Below, in pieces: positions 27,653 to 34,631 of a DNA stretch of 64,000 bases. The notes under the pieces were generated by a model that was not told where the DNA came from, did not search any database, and was given only the letters and a program-made list of their open reading frames with translations. The translations under genes and the position numbers were made by a program. Each line of letters begins with the position of its first letter. The stretch's first letter is position 1. Location: assembly GCF_900102075.1 (NCBI RefSeq), contig NZ_FNAV01000004.1:186001-250000 (forward strand), given 5' to 3'. Source of the DNA: Salipiger thiooxidans (GTDB taxonomy: Bacteria; Pseudomonadota; Alphaproteobacteria; Rhodobacterales; Rhodobacteraceae).

Positions 27653-27675
27653 GCAGGGGGCGCTGAGCCCCCTGC
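27653..27675 (-). other. Intercistronic hairpin between ilvB and ilvN
   Basis: GCAGGGGGC (27653-27661) and GCCCCCTGC (27667-27675), 9-bp stem, 5-base loop, 13 bases past the ilvB stop. No T tract. It could set the ratio of IlvB to IlvN by partial termination or RNA processing. Confidence 0.6.
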
Positions 27676-27688
27676 GTGACCTTGGGTA

Positions 27689-29443
27689 TCAGACGAGGAC
27701 GGCGCCCTTGCCCGCGATGGCATTGGTGGCCTTCGCGTCGCCGAGCAGCATCTTGTTGTGCGGCTCGCCCGACGGGATCATCGGGAAGCAGTTCTCGTGC
27801 TTCTCGACGAGGCAGTCGAAGATCACCGGGCCGTCGTGGTTCAGCATCTCCATGATCGCGTCGTCGAGATCCGCCGGATCCTTGCACTGGATGCCCTTGG
27901 CCCCGAAGGCCTCGGCCAGCTTCACGAAGTCGGGCAGCGCCTCGGACCAGCTCGAGGAATAGCGCTCGCCGTGCAGCAGCTGCTGCCACTGGCGCACCAT
28001 GCCCAGACGCTCGTTGTTGAGGATGAACTGCTTGACCGGCAGGCGGTACTGCACCGCGGTGCCCATCTCCTGCATGTTCATCAGCCACGAGGCCTCGCCC
28101 GCGACGTTGATCACCAGCGCGTCGGGATGGGCCATCTGCACGCCGATCGAGGCGGGGAAGCCGTAGCCCATGGTGCCGAGCCCGCCGGAGGTCATCCAGC
28201 GGTTGGGATCCTCGAAGCCGAGGAACTGCGCGGCCCACATCTGGTGCTGGCCGACCTCGGTGGTGATGTAACGGTCACGGCCCTTGGTGAGCTCCTCGAG
28301 CCGCTCCAGCGCGTATTGCGGCTTGATGATGGTCTCGGAGGGCTTGTAGGTCAGGCACTTCACCGCCCGCCACTCGTCGATCTGCCGCCACCACTTGGCC
28401 AGCCCCTCGCGGTTGATCTTGCGGCCGCGGGCCTTCCAGACCTTGAGCAGGTCCTCAAGGATATGCGCCACGTCGCCGACGATCGGCAGGTCGGTCTTGA
28501 TGACCTTGTTGATCGAGCTCGGGTCGATGTCGATATGCGCCTTCTTCGACTTCGGCGAGAACGCGTCGAGGCGGCCGGTGATCCGGTCGTCGAAGCGGGC
28601 GCCGATGTTGATCATCAGGTCGCAGCCGTGCATCGCCATGTTGGCCTCGTAGAGACCGTGCATGCCGAGCATCCCGAGCCAGTGCTTGCCCGAGGCGGGG
28701 TAGGCGCCGAGGCCCATCAACGTCGAGGTGATCGGCACGCCGGTGGCCTCGACCAGCTCGCGCAGGAGCTGGCTCGCGCCGGGGCCCGAGTTGATGACGC
28801 CGCCGCCGGTGTAGAAGACCGGCCGCTCGGCGTTCTCCAGCGCCTCGACCAGTGCGGTGATGGTGTCGAGATCGCCTTTCACCTGCGGCTGGTAGTGGCC
28901 GACCGGCGCCTTGGGGCGGGGCGTGTACTCGCCGCTGGCGAACTGCACGTCCTTGGGGATGTCGATCAGCACCGGGCCCGGACGCCCCGAGGAGGCGACG
29001 TGGAAGGCCTGATGGATGATCGAGGACAGCTTGTCGGTGTCCTTCACCAGCCAGTTGTGCTTGGTGCAGGGGCGGGTGATGCCGACGGTGTCGGCCTCCT
29101 GGAAGGCATCCGAGCCGATCATGAAGGTCGGGACCTGGCCCGACAGGACGATGATCGGGATCGAGTCCATCAGCGCATCCGTGAGGCCGGTGACGGCGTT
29201 GGTGGCGCCGGGGCCCGAGGTGACAAGCGCGACGCCGACCTTGCCGGTCGAGCGGGCATAGCCCTCGGCCGCGTGAACCGCGGCCTGCTCGTGCCGGACG
29301 AGGACGTGATGAATGTCGTTCTGCTGAAAGATCTCGTCATAAATCGGTAGGACGGCACCGCCGGGATAGCCGAATACCGTGTCCACACCCTGATCCTTCA
29401 GGGCCTGGACCACCATTTTCGCTCCGGTCATCTGACGTGTCAT
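27689..29443 (-). CDS. ilvB: Acetolactate synthase large (catalytic) subunit
   Basis: 584 residues. It uses thiamine diphosphate to join two pyruvates (or pyruvate and 2-oxobutyrate) in valine, leucine and isoleucine synthesis. The activating glutamate is in LVRHEQAAVHAAEGYAR, the FAD region in the middle (IGARFDDRITG), and the ThDP/metal motif lies in the C-terminal third (GYGFPASIGVQMAHPDALVINVAGEAS...N). The usual GDGS at the start of the metal motif reads NVAGEAS here. Note this variant if activity is modelled. Transcription is probably set by the attenuator upstream (29487-29607). Confidence 0.95.
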   Translation of the reverse strand: MTRQMTGAKMVVQALKDQGVDTVFGYPGGAVLPIYDEIFQQNDIHHVLVRHEQAAVHAAEGYARSTGKVGVALVTSGPGATNAVTGLTDALMDSIPIIVLSGQVPTFMIGSDAFQEADTVGITRPCTKHNWLVKDTDKLSSIIHQAFHVASSGRPGPVLIDIPKDVQFASGEYTPRPKAPVGHYQPQVKGDLDTITALVEALENAERPVFYTGGGVINSGPGASQLLRELVEATGVPITSTLMGLGAYPASGKHWLGMLGMHGLYEANMAMHGCDLMINIGARFDDRITGRLDAFSPKSKKAHIDIDPSSINKVIKTDLPIVGDVAHILEDLLKVWKARGRKINREGLAKWWRQIDEWRAVKCLTYKPSETIIKPQYALERLEELTKGRDRYITTEVGQHQMWAAQFLGFEDPNRWMTSGGLGTMGYGFPASIGVQMAHPDALVINVAGEASWLMNMQEMGTAVQYRLPVKQFILNNERLGMVRQWQQLLHGERYSSSWSEALPDFVKLAEAFGAKGIQCKDPADLDDAIMEMLNHDGPVIFDCLVEKHENCFPMIPSGEPHNKMLLGDAKATNAIAGKGAVLV

Positions 29444-29486
29444 CGCGTATCTCCGTTTACGACGTCATTCACTTGTTGCTGCGGCA

Positions 29487-29515
29487 ATAAAAAAGCCCCC
29501 GAGGATTTCGGGGGC
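29487..29515 (-). terminator. Attenuator terminator upstream of ilvB
   Basis: On the minus strand GCCCCCGA (29515-29508) pairs with TCGGGGGC (29502-29495), followed by TTTTTTATT. It lies 27 bases after the leader-peptide stop and 44 bases before ilvB, the place expected for an attenuator. Confidence 0.85.
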
Positions 29516-29558
29516 GCATGGGGAACCATTATGGTTCGGTGTTACCGGCCCATGCGCC
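29513..29558 (-). promoter_or_regulatory. Antiterminator pairing of the ilvB attenuator
   Basis: GGCGCATGGG (minus strand 29558-29549), inside the last leader codons, can pair perfectly with CCCATGCGCC (29522-29513). The second arm overlaps the 5' arm of the terminator by three bases, so both cannot form fully. A ribosome stalled on the upstream Ile/Val/Leu codons would leave the first arm free and favour readthrough. An inner GAACCAT-ATGGTTC palindrome sits between the arms. Confidence 0.65.
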
Positions 29559-29607
29559 ATGTTCCTACGATTACGATTAGACGTGCCACGAGTGTGGACT
29601 CCTTCAT
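29542..29607 (-). CDS. ilvB leader peptide (21 aa)
   Basis: A 21-codon frame that reads MKES, then TLVARLIVIVGTW, then RMGR and stop. Seven of nine consecutive codons after Thr are Leu, Val or Ile, the end products of the pathway, as in IlvL/IvbL attenuation peptides. There is no Shine-Dalgarno sequence. The predicted transcription start (about 29612) would lie only about five bases before the ATG, so translation may be leaderless, as known for the trp leader peptide of rhizobia. Supported by the terminator and the promoter positions. Confidence 0.8.
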   Translation of the reverse strand: MKESTLVARLIVIVGTWRMGR

Positions 29608-29915
29608 TGCGCCGGCGGACCATAGGAGCATGGGGGAGGGGCGTCAACCTTGGAAACGGCGAAATTCCGCGTCTCGGACAGCTTTTATTTTCGCAAAGTT
29701 TCGTGGCGAAGGAGTTTCCGGAAATTTTCGGAAAGCTTTTGAGGTCACTGTGAAATAGGACAACACTTCTCACCCATTTTGCGATTGGGACTTCAAGCCG
29801 GTTCAACCCCTGCACTCGGGTTCGTGAATTGCGTGAAACGATGGTTCCGGGCATACTGAACGCATCGGTTCAGATAGAGAAACTCCGGAACCGACCGGAC
29901 TTCAGGGAGAGTGAC
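29608..29915. other. Intergenic region between ilvB leader and small membrane-protein gene
   Basis: 308 bases without a gene. It includes the ilvB promoter (29619-29647), an AT-richer stretch at 29680-29770 with near-direct repeats of TTTCCGGAAA/TTTTCGGAAA that could be upstream elements, and the Shine-Dalgarno sequence of the next gene. Confidence 0.6.
29619..29647 (-). promoter_or_regulatory. Sigma70-type promoter of ilvB leader
   Basis: Minus strand: TTGACG (29647-29642), 17-base spacer, TATGGT (29624-29619). Start of transcription expected near 29612, just before the leader ATG at 29607. Confidence 0.65.
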
Positions 29916-30134
29916 ATGGCCTTCAGACGATACTTCCGCCGCTCTGCCCGCGACTTCACGATGCTGCGGGCCGGGCTCCTTGTGGCGCTTCTGGCGCTGG
30001 CCCATCTGCTGAGCACCGTGCAGAGCGGGGACGGGGAGATTGCCGAGGATGCTCGGACCTACCCGCAGGTGATCCCCGCGATCATCCACGGCAGCCTCGA
30101 GGACGCAGGCGCACAGGCAGGCCCGCTGATCTGA
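29916..30134 (+). CDS. Small single-pass membrane protein, 72 aa
   Basis: A basic N-terminus (MAFRRYFRRSARDF) precedes one hydrophobic helix (residues 17-35, LRAGLLVALLALAHLLSTV), then an acidic tail. The arrangement predicts an inner-membrane protein with its N-terminus inside. AGGGAGA lies six bases before ATG 29916; an upstream in-frame ATG at 29829 lacks this. I do not recognise the family. It is transcribed toward the response-regulator gene, convergent with it. Confidence 0.6.
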   Translation: MAFRRYFRRSARDFTMLRAGLLVALLALAHLLSTVQSGDGEIAEDARTYPQVIPAIIHGSLEDAGAQAGPLI

Positions 30135-30180
30135 GCGACGGGCCTTGATAAGGCTTGGTGACATTGCCGAGGGCGCGGCG

Positions 30181-30825
30181 TCAGGTGTTGACGCCGGTGC
30201 CCTGCAGCACCCCATGCTCGAGCGCGTAGCGGGTCAGCCCCGCGGTCGAGCTGATCCCCAGCTTGCGCTTGATGTTCTTGCGGTGTGTCTCGACCGTGCG
30301 TACCGAGATATCCAGCGCCTGCGCCACTTCCTTGTTCGACTTGCCCTGCGCCAGCTGCAGCAGCACCATCTGCTCGCGGTTGGTGAGTTGTTCGCGCCCG
30401 CCGGTCATCACGGGTCGCAGCGCCCCCTCGGCGCCGGTGCAGAGATAGCGCTCGCCCGCCATCACCGCGTCGATGGCACGCTTCACCTCGTCGGTCGGCA
30501 CGTCCTTGAGCACGTAGCCCATGGCGCCGTGCCCGAGCGCGGTCGAGATGTATTCGGGCGTATCGTGCATCGAGAGCACGAGGATGCGGGTCTCGGGGCG
30601 GCGTTCGAGGATCATCTCGGTGGCCGAAAGCCCGCTGAGCCCCGGCATGTTCAGGTCCATCAGGATGACGTCCGGGGCCAGCGCCTCGAGTCGGTCGATC
30701 ATCTCCTGCCCGTTGGACAGCGTCGCCGTCACCTCGATGTCGTCGTAGCTTTCGAGAATGGCCTCGATGCCCTCGGCCACGAGCGGGTGATCGTCGACGA
30801 TGGCAACACGGGTGGGACGGGTCAT
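30181..30825 (-). CDS. NarL/FixJ-family response regulator (TRAP-linked)
   Basis: 214 residues: a receiver domain with the phosphorylation aspartate in DVILMDLNMPGLSG (residue about 56), acidic pair VDDHP, conserved S/T and lysine (LSMHD, YVLKD), and a LuxR-type helix-turn-helix (residues 145-205: LTNREQMVLLQLAQGKSNKEVAQALDISVRTVETHRKNI). Its start overlaps the kinase stop (ATGA), so the two are translated together. The pair is divergent from a TRAP transporter operon, the layout of DctS/DctR in Rhodobacter, so control of that operon is likely. Confidence 0.9.
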   Translation of the reverse strand: MTRPTRVAIVDDHPLVAEGIEAILESYDDIEVTATLSNGQEMIDRLEALAPDVILMDLNMPGLSGLSATEMILERRPETRILVLSMHDTPEYISTALGHGAMGYVLKDVPTDEVKRAIDAVMAGERYLCTGAEGALRPVMTGGREQLTNREQMVLLQLAQGKSNKEVAQALDISVRTVETHRKNIKRKLGISSTAGLTRYALEHGVLQGTGVNT

Positions 30826-32243
30826 GCGCGGACCTTGCGGGCTTGCTGGCTGCCCTCCTCTGGGGGCAGCAGGTGGGACAGGGGGATCTGGGCTTCGATA
30901 ACCGTGCCCGAGCGCGAGGACAAGACGCGCAGCGACCCGCCGAGCTGCTCCATCCGTTCCTGCATGTTGCGCAGGCCGATGCCCGGGCGCGACCTGGGCG
31001 GGTCGGGATCGATGCCGCAGCCGTTGTCGGCGATCTTGAGCGTGGCCCCCCGGCGGTGGCCGCGCAGGTCCATCTCGACCCGGGTGGCGCCGGAGTGGCG
31101 CTCGATGTTGGTGAGCGCCTCCTGCGCGATGCGGTAGAGCGCGATGCGCCCCTCCTGGTCGATGCGGTTGCGGAACACCACGGTCTCGAACACCGTCTCG
31201 ATGCCGGTGCGGGTGTGGAAATCCTCGGTCAGGGTCTTGAGCGCCGGCCCGAGGCCCAGGTCATCGAGCGTGCCGGGACGCAGGTCGCGGCTGATGCGGC
31301 GCACCTCCTGGATGGCGCCCGAGAGGTTCTCCTGCCCGCGTTCCAGCGCCTGCTCGGCGCGGGCGTCGCCGGAGGCGAGGCGGCGACGGGCGATGTCGAG
31401 CGCGTATTTCACCCCGACGAGGATCTGGCTGATGCCGTCATGCAACTCGCGCGCGACGCGGCCGCGCTCTTCCTCCTGCGCGTCGAAGACGCGCTGGGTC
31501 AGCTCCTTGAGCTTGGCATCCGCCAGCCGCCGCTCGCGCAGGTTCATCATCAGACCCGAGAAGAACACCATCAGGAGCGCGGTGAGCGTGATGCCCCCGA
31601 TGTAGACGAAGGTGCTGCGCACCCGGCTCTCGACGCCTGCGCGGGCCAGCGCCACCTCCTCGAGGATGTCGTCGATCCAGACCCCGGTGCCCACCGCCCA
31701 TTGCCAGTCCTGGAACCCCAGCACGAAGGTGATCATCCGAGCCTCCTCGCCGGTCGAGGGCTTGGGCCAGAGGTAGGAATGATAGCCCGACCCCGCCCGC
31801 GCGATGTCGATCAGCGCGTCGGTGATCGGCGTGCCCTCGCTGTCGGCGAGGCCGGCCCAGTTGCGCCCGATCATCGCGGTGCGGCGGGGGGAGACGAGGT
31901 TGTTGCCGTCGTAGTCGTAGACGAAGAACGACCCGTCCTCGCCGTAGATCATCGCCGCGAGGATCTGTGCCACCTGCACCTTGGCGGCCTCGTCGTCGGG
32001 GGCGGCGCTGCCGTAGATGAAGTAGAAGCCGTTGCGTGCCTGGGTGACGTAGTTGCGCAGCTCCTGCTTCTTGGCCTCGATCAGCTGGGTCTCGAGCGCC
32101 CGGATCTCGCGGTCGGCGGTGGCGCGGGACTGCGAGGCGACGACGAAGGCGATGGCCGCCGCCGACAGGATCAGCGGCGCCGAGGTGAGCAGAAAGAGCT
32201 TCTGTCCGTAGCTGATGCGAAAGCGTTCGAGAATCGCGGCCAT
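30822..32243 (-). CDS. Sensor histidine kinase with periplasmic Cache domain
   Basis: 473 residues: TM1 (about 12-32), a single-Cache-type sensor region (residues 35-190, including FVYDYDGNNLVSPRR and the GYHSYLWPKP segment), TM2 (about 205-225), then HisKA_3 with the phosphohistidine in RVARELHDGISQILV, and HATPase_c (ALTNIERHSGA as N-box; DNGCGID; GIGLRNMQERM). Cache domains of this type often bind small carboxylates, which suits the neighbouring TRAP transporter. The start at 32243 is chosen for its conserved surroundings although GAGGAG is very close; 32282 is an alternative. Confidence 0.87.
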   Translation of the reverse strand: MAAILERFRISYGQKLFLLTSAPLILSAAAIAFVVASQSRATADREIRALETQLIEAKKQELRNYVTQARNGFYFIYGSAAPDDEAAKVQVAQILAAMIYGEDGSFFVYDYDGNNLVSPRRTAMIGRNWAGLADSEGTPITDALIDIARAGSGYHSYLWPKPSTGEEARMITFVLGFQDWQWAVGTGVWIDDILEEVALARAGVESRVRSTFVYIGGITLTALLMVFFSGLMMNLRERRLADAKLKELTQRVFDAQEEERGRVARELHDGISQILVGVKYALDIARRRLASGDARAEQALERGQENLSGAIQEVRRISRDLRPGTLDDLGLGPALKTLTEDFHTRTGIETVFETVVFRNRIDQEGRIALYRIAQEALTNIERHSGATRVEMDLRGHRRGATLKIADNGCGIDPDPPRSRPGIGLRNMQERMEQLGGSLRVLSSRSGTVIEAQIPLSHLLPPEEGSQQARKVRA

Positions 32244-32311
32244 GCTCCTCGATAGTCGGTGATTCGGCCCTGATGAAACCACGAAATGCGCCGCTGCCCC
32301 AACGGCATCAC

Positions 32312-32342
32312 GCCCGAAACCCGCCGCGTTTCGGGCGTTTTT
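32312..32342 (+). terminator. Intrinsic terminator in the divergent spacer before the TRAP operon
   Basis: GCCCGAAAC (32312-32320) pairs with GTTTCGGGC (32328-32336), followed by GTTTTT. It points rightward, toward dctP, though the gene on its left is on the other strand. It would stop antisense or spurious transcription into the operon, or act as a leader attenuator if a promoter lies to its left. Confidence 0.7.
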
Positions 32343-32475
32343 GGGGCGAAATTGCGGCCCATGTCCGTAGCACTGGGTATTTCCGCACGGAGAATCACAA
32401 TCTAGTGTGGCTGCACTTCACGATCCGCGCGTGCCGGAGGAGAGGCGCGCGCAATAATACCATGGGAGGATATTC

Positions 32476-33561
32476 ATGGATCGTCGTTCCTTTCTGAGGG
32501 CCACCACTGCCGGTGGCGCTGCTGCTGCCGCGTCTGCGCTTGCCGCTCCGGCCTACGCGCAGGGCAAGCGCACCCTCACGCTCGTGACAACCTGGGGCCG
32601 CGGTCTCGCCGGTGTGCACGACAGCGCCCAGTACTGCGCTGACCAGATCACGGCCGCCACCGACGGTGAGCTGACCGTCGAACTCAAGGCGGCGGGCGAA
32701 CTCGTCGGTGCCTTCGAGGTCTTCGACGCGGTCTCCGCCGGCCAGGCCGACATGTACCACGGCGTCGACTACTACTTCCTCGGCCAGCACCCGGCGCTGT
32801 CGTTCTTCAGTCAGGTGCCGTTCGGCATGAACTTCATGGAATACGCCAACTGGTACTACCACGACGGCGGCCTGGAGCTCTGCGACGAGCTCTACTCGAT
32901 CTTCGGCCTCAAGGCCTTCCCCGCCGGCAACACCGGCCCGCAGTCGGGCGGCTGGTTCTCCAAAGAGATCAACTCGCCCGAGGATTTCCAGGGCCTCAAG
33001 TTCCGGATGCCAGGCCAGGGCGGCCAGGTTCTGGGCAAGCTCGGCGCCTCGGTGCAGAACCTGCCGGGCGCGGAAGTGTACCAGGCGCTGTCCTCGGGGG
33101 CGATCGACGGCACCGAGTGGATCGGTCCGTGGGCGGACGAGAAGGCCGGCTTCCAGGAGATCACCAAGATCTACTACACCGCAGGCTTCCACGAGCCGGG
33201 TCCGAACCTGAACCTGACCATGAACCTCGAGGTCTTCGAAGGCCTGACCCCGGCTCAGCAGAAGATCGTCGAGCAGGTCGCCCGCGCGTCGAACCTGTGG
33301 TCGATGTCGCTGTTCATGGCCAACAACTCGGCCGCACTGCAGCGCCTGCAGTCCGGCGGCGTGAAGCTGATGGAATTCCCCGACAGCGTCTGGGACGCCT
33401 TCGGCGCCGCAGCCAAGGAAGTCGTGGAAGAGCCCATGGGCGACGAACTCTACGCCCGCTGCTACGAAAGCTACAACGACTCGCTGCGTTCCTCGGCAAA
33501 GTGGATCAGCCGCTCGGAAGGCGCCTTCTCCGCACAGCGCAACCGCGTCATGGGTCTCTGA
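32476..33561 (+). CDS. TRAP transporter substrate-binding protein (DctP family)
   Basis: 361 residues with a twin-arginine-type signal peptide (MDRRSFLRATTAGGAAAAASALAAPAYA; written here in parts: RRSFLRA, then a hydrophobic Ala-rich stretch). Mature protein shows the DctP/TakP pattern: TTWGRGLAGVHDSAQ, AGELVGAFEVFDAVSAG, FPAGNTGPQSGGWF, the substrate-arginine segment LKFRMPGQGG and GAIDGTEWIGPWAD. It belongs with the TakP/FcbT1-like (mannitol/chloroaromatic or 2-oxoacid) subgroup; the ligand is not known. First gene of a dctPQM operon and divergent from a two-component system. Confidence 0.9.
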   Translation: MDRRSFLRATTAGGAAAAASALAAPAYAQGKRTLTLVTTWGRGLAGVHDSAQYCADQITAATDGELTVELKAAGELVGAFEVFDAVSAGQADMYHGVDYYFLGQHPALSFFSQVPFGMNFMEYANWYYHDGGLELCDELYSIFGLKAFPAGNTGPQSGGWFSKEINSPEDFQGLKFRMPGQGGQVLGKLGASVQNLPGAEVYQALSSGAIDGTEWIGPWADEKAGFQEITKIYYTAGFHEPGPNLNLTMNLEVFEGLTPAQQKIVEQVARASNLWSMSLFMANNSAALQRLQSGGVKLMEFPDSVWDAFGAAAKEVVEEPMGDELYARCYESYNDSLRSSAKWISRSEGAFSAQRNRVMGL

Positions 33562-33582
33562 TCCGGCGGTCGATGCGTGCAA

Positions 33583-33605
33583 CGCCCCCGCGAGCAGCGG
33601 GGGCG
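33583..33605 (+). other. Hairpin between the TRAP binding-protein and small-permease genes
   Basis: CGCCCCCGC (33583-33591) and GCGGGGGCG (33597-33605), perfect 9-bp stem, 5-base loop, 22 bases after the dctP stop. No T tract. Such hairpins often protect or partly terminate so that the binding protein is made in excess. Confidence 0.65.
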
Positions 33606-33688
33606 AACTGCGTTCAGGAAACAACATCTTGCCGGCGACGTCCCGCCATGGGTCCGGCCGGTCAATCTCTCAAACGGGGGCTTGAGCC

Positions 33689-34618
33689 ATGGAAGAGGCA
33701 GCCACGGGCGGAGCGTTCAGCGCAATCCTGAACGGCTTGGCTTGGTTCTTCGGCAATATTGCCATGTCCTTCTACAATCTCGGCTACGCGCTGACCCATC
33801 CGGCCAGCTGGCTGGACTGGTCGAACAGCGAGTCGGTGATGCGCTTCGTCTACTACGGCGCGTCGGTCGAACTGTTCTTCGTCATCCTCACCACCTTCAT
33901 CGTGCTCACGGCCATCGGCATGTGGCGGCACAGCGTGATGTGGGGGATGGTCCGCGGGCTCGAGGCCTTTCACAACACCGTCGGACGGGTCGCCGCCTGG
34001 GCGGGCCTCATCATGGTGCTGCAGCAGGTCATCATCATCTTCGTGCAGCGCATCTTCGCGCGGCCCGACATCTCGTTCGGATTCGGCGTGCCGGTGACCT
34101 TCGACGTCAGCTGGTGGTCGGAAGAGCTCAAGCTCTACAACGCGATGATCGTCGCGCTCTGCCTTGCCTACACCTTCGTGCAGGGCGGGCACGTGCGGGT
34201 CGACCTTCTTTACGCACCGGCCAAGTACCGCACGAAGAAGGTCATCGACATGTTCGGCAGCCTCGTCTTCATGATGCCGATGGCGGGGCTGATGTGGCTC
34301 TATTCGTGGTACTTCCTCTGGCGCCACCTGATCGTGCCCAAGCCCTCGGCCTCGGAAGGGCTCGAGCGGCTGGTGATGAAGGCCCGCGCGCTGCGCTGGA
34401 ACGTCGAGACCATCGGCTTCAGCCCCAACGGCTTCTCGGCGTACTTCCTCTTCAAGATCCTCATCGTCGTGATGTGCGGCTTTATCTTCCTGCAGGGGGT
34501 CGTGTTCTTCTGGCGCTCGTACCTCGAGTGGAAGGAAGGCCCCGAGAGCGAGGGCAAGTATCACGATCACGACAACCTCGGGCCGGGCGAAGAAGCCTAC
34601 GACCACGCCGAATTCTGA
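33689..34618 (+). CDS. TRAP transporter small permease (DctQ family)
   Basis: 309 residues, larger than the usual 160-200 for DctQ. Hydrophobic segments lie near residues 20-35, 60-82, 108-128, 145-165, 188-215 and 250-275. The conserved DctQ core is seen around MIVALCLAYTFVQGGHVRVDLLY. The N-terminal extension adds two helices and the C-terminus ends in a His/Asp/Glu-rich tail. It couples the binding protein to the large permease. Last base is 13 bases before the dctM start. Confidence 0.88.
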   Translation: MEEAATGGAFSAILNGLAWFFGNIAMSFYNLGYALTHPASWLDWSNSESVMRFVYYGASVELFFVILTTFIVLTAIGMWRHSVMWGMVRGLEAFHNTVGRVAAWAGLIMVLQQVIIIFVQRIFARPDISFGFGVPVTFDVSWWSEELKLYNAMIVALCLAYTFVQGGHVRVDLLYAPAKYRTKKVIDMFGSLVFMMPMAGLMWLYSWYFLWRHLIVPKPSASEGLERLVMKARALRWNVETIGFSPNGFSAYFLFKILIVVMCGFIFLQGVVFFWRSYLEWKEGPESEGKYHDHDNLGPGEEAYDHAEF

Positions 34619-34631
34619 GAGGACCCACCAC

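Noticed and set aside
29608-29631. An upstream in-frame ATG (29631) that would lengthen the ilvB leader peptide to 29 residues
   Set aside because: It lies between the -35 and -10 hexamers of the predicted promoter, so it would not be in the transcript.
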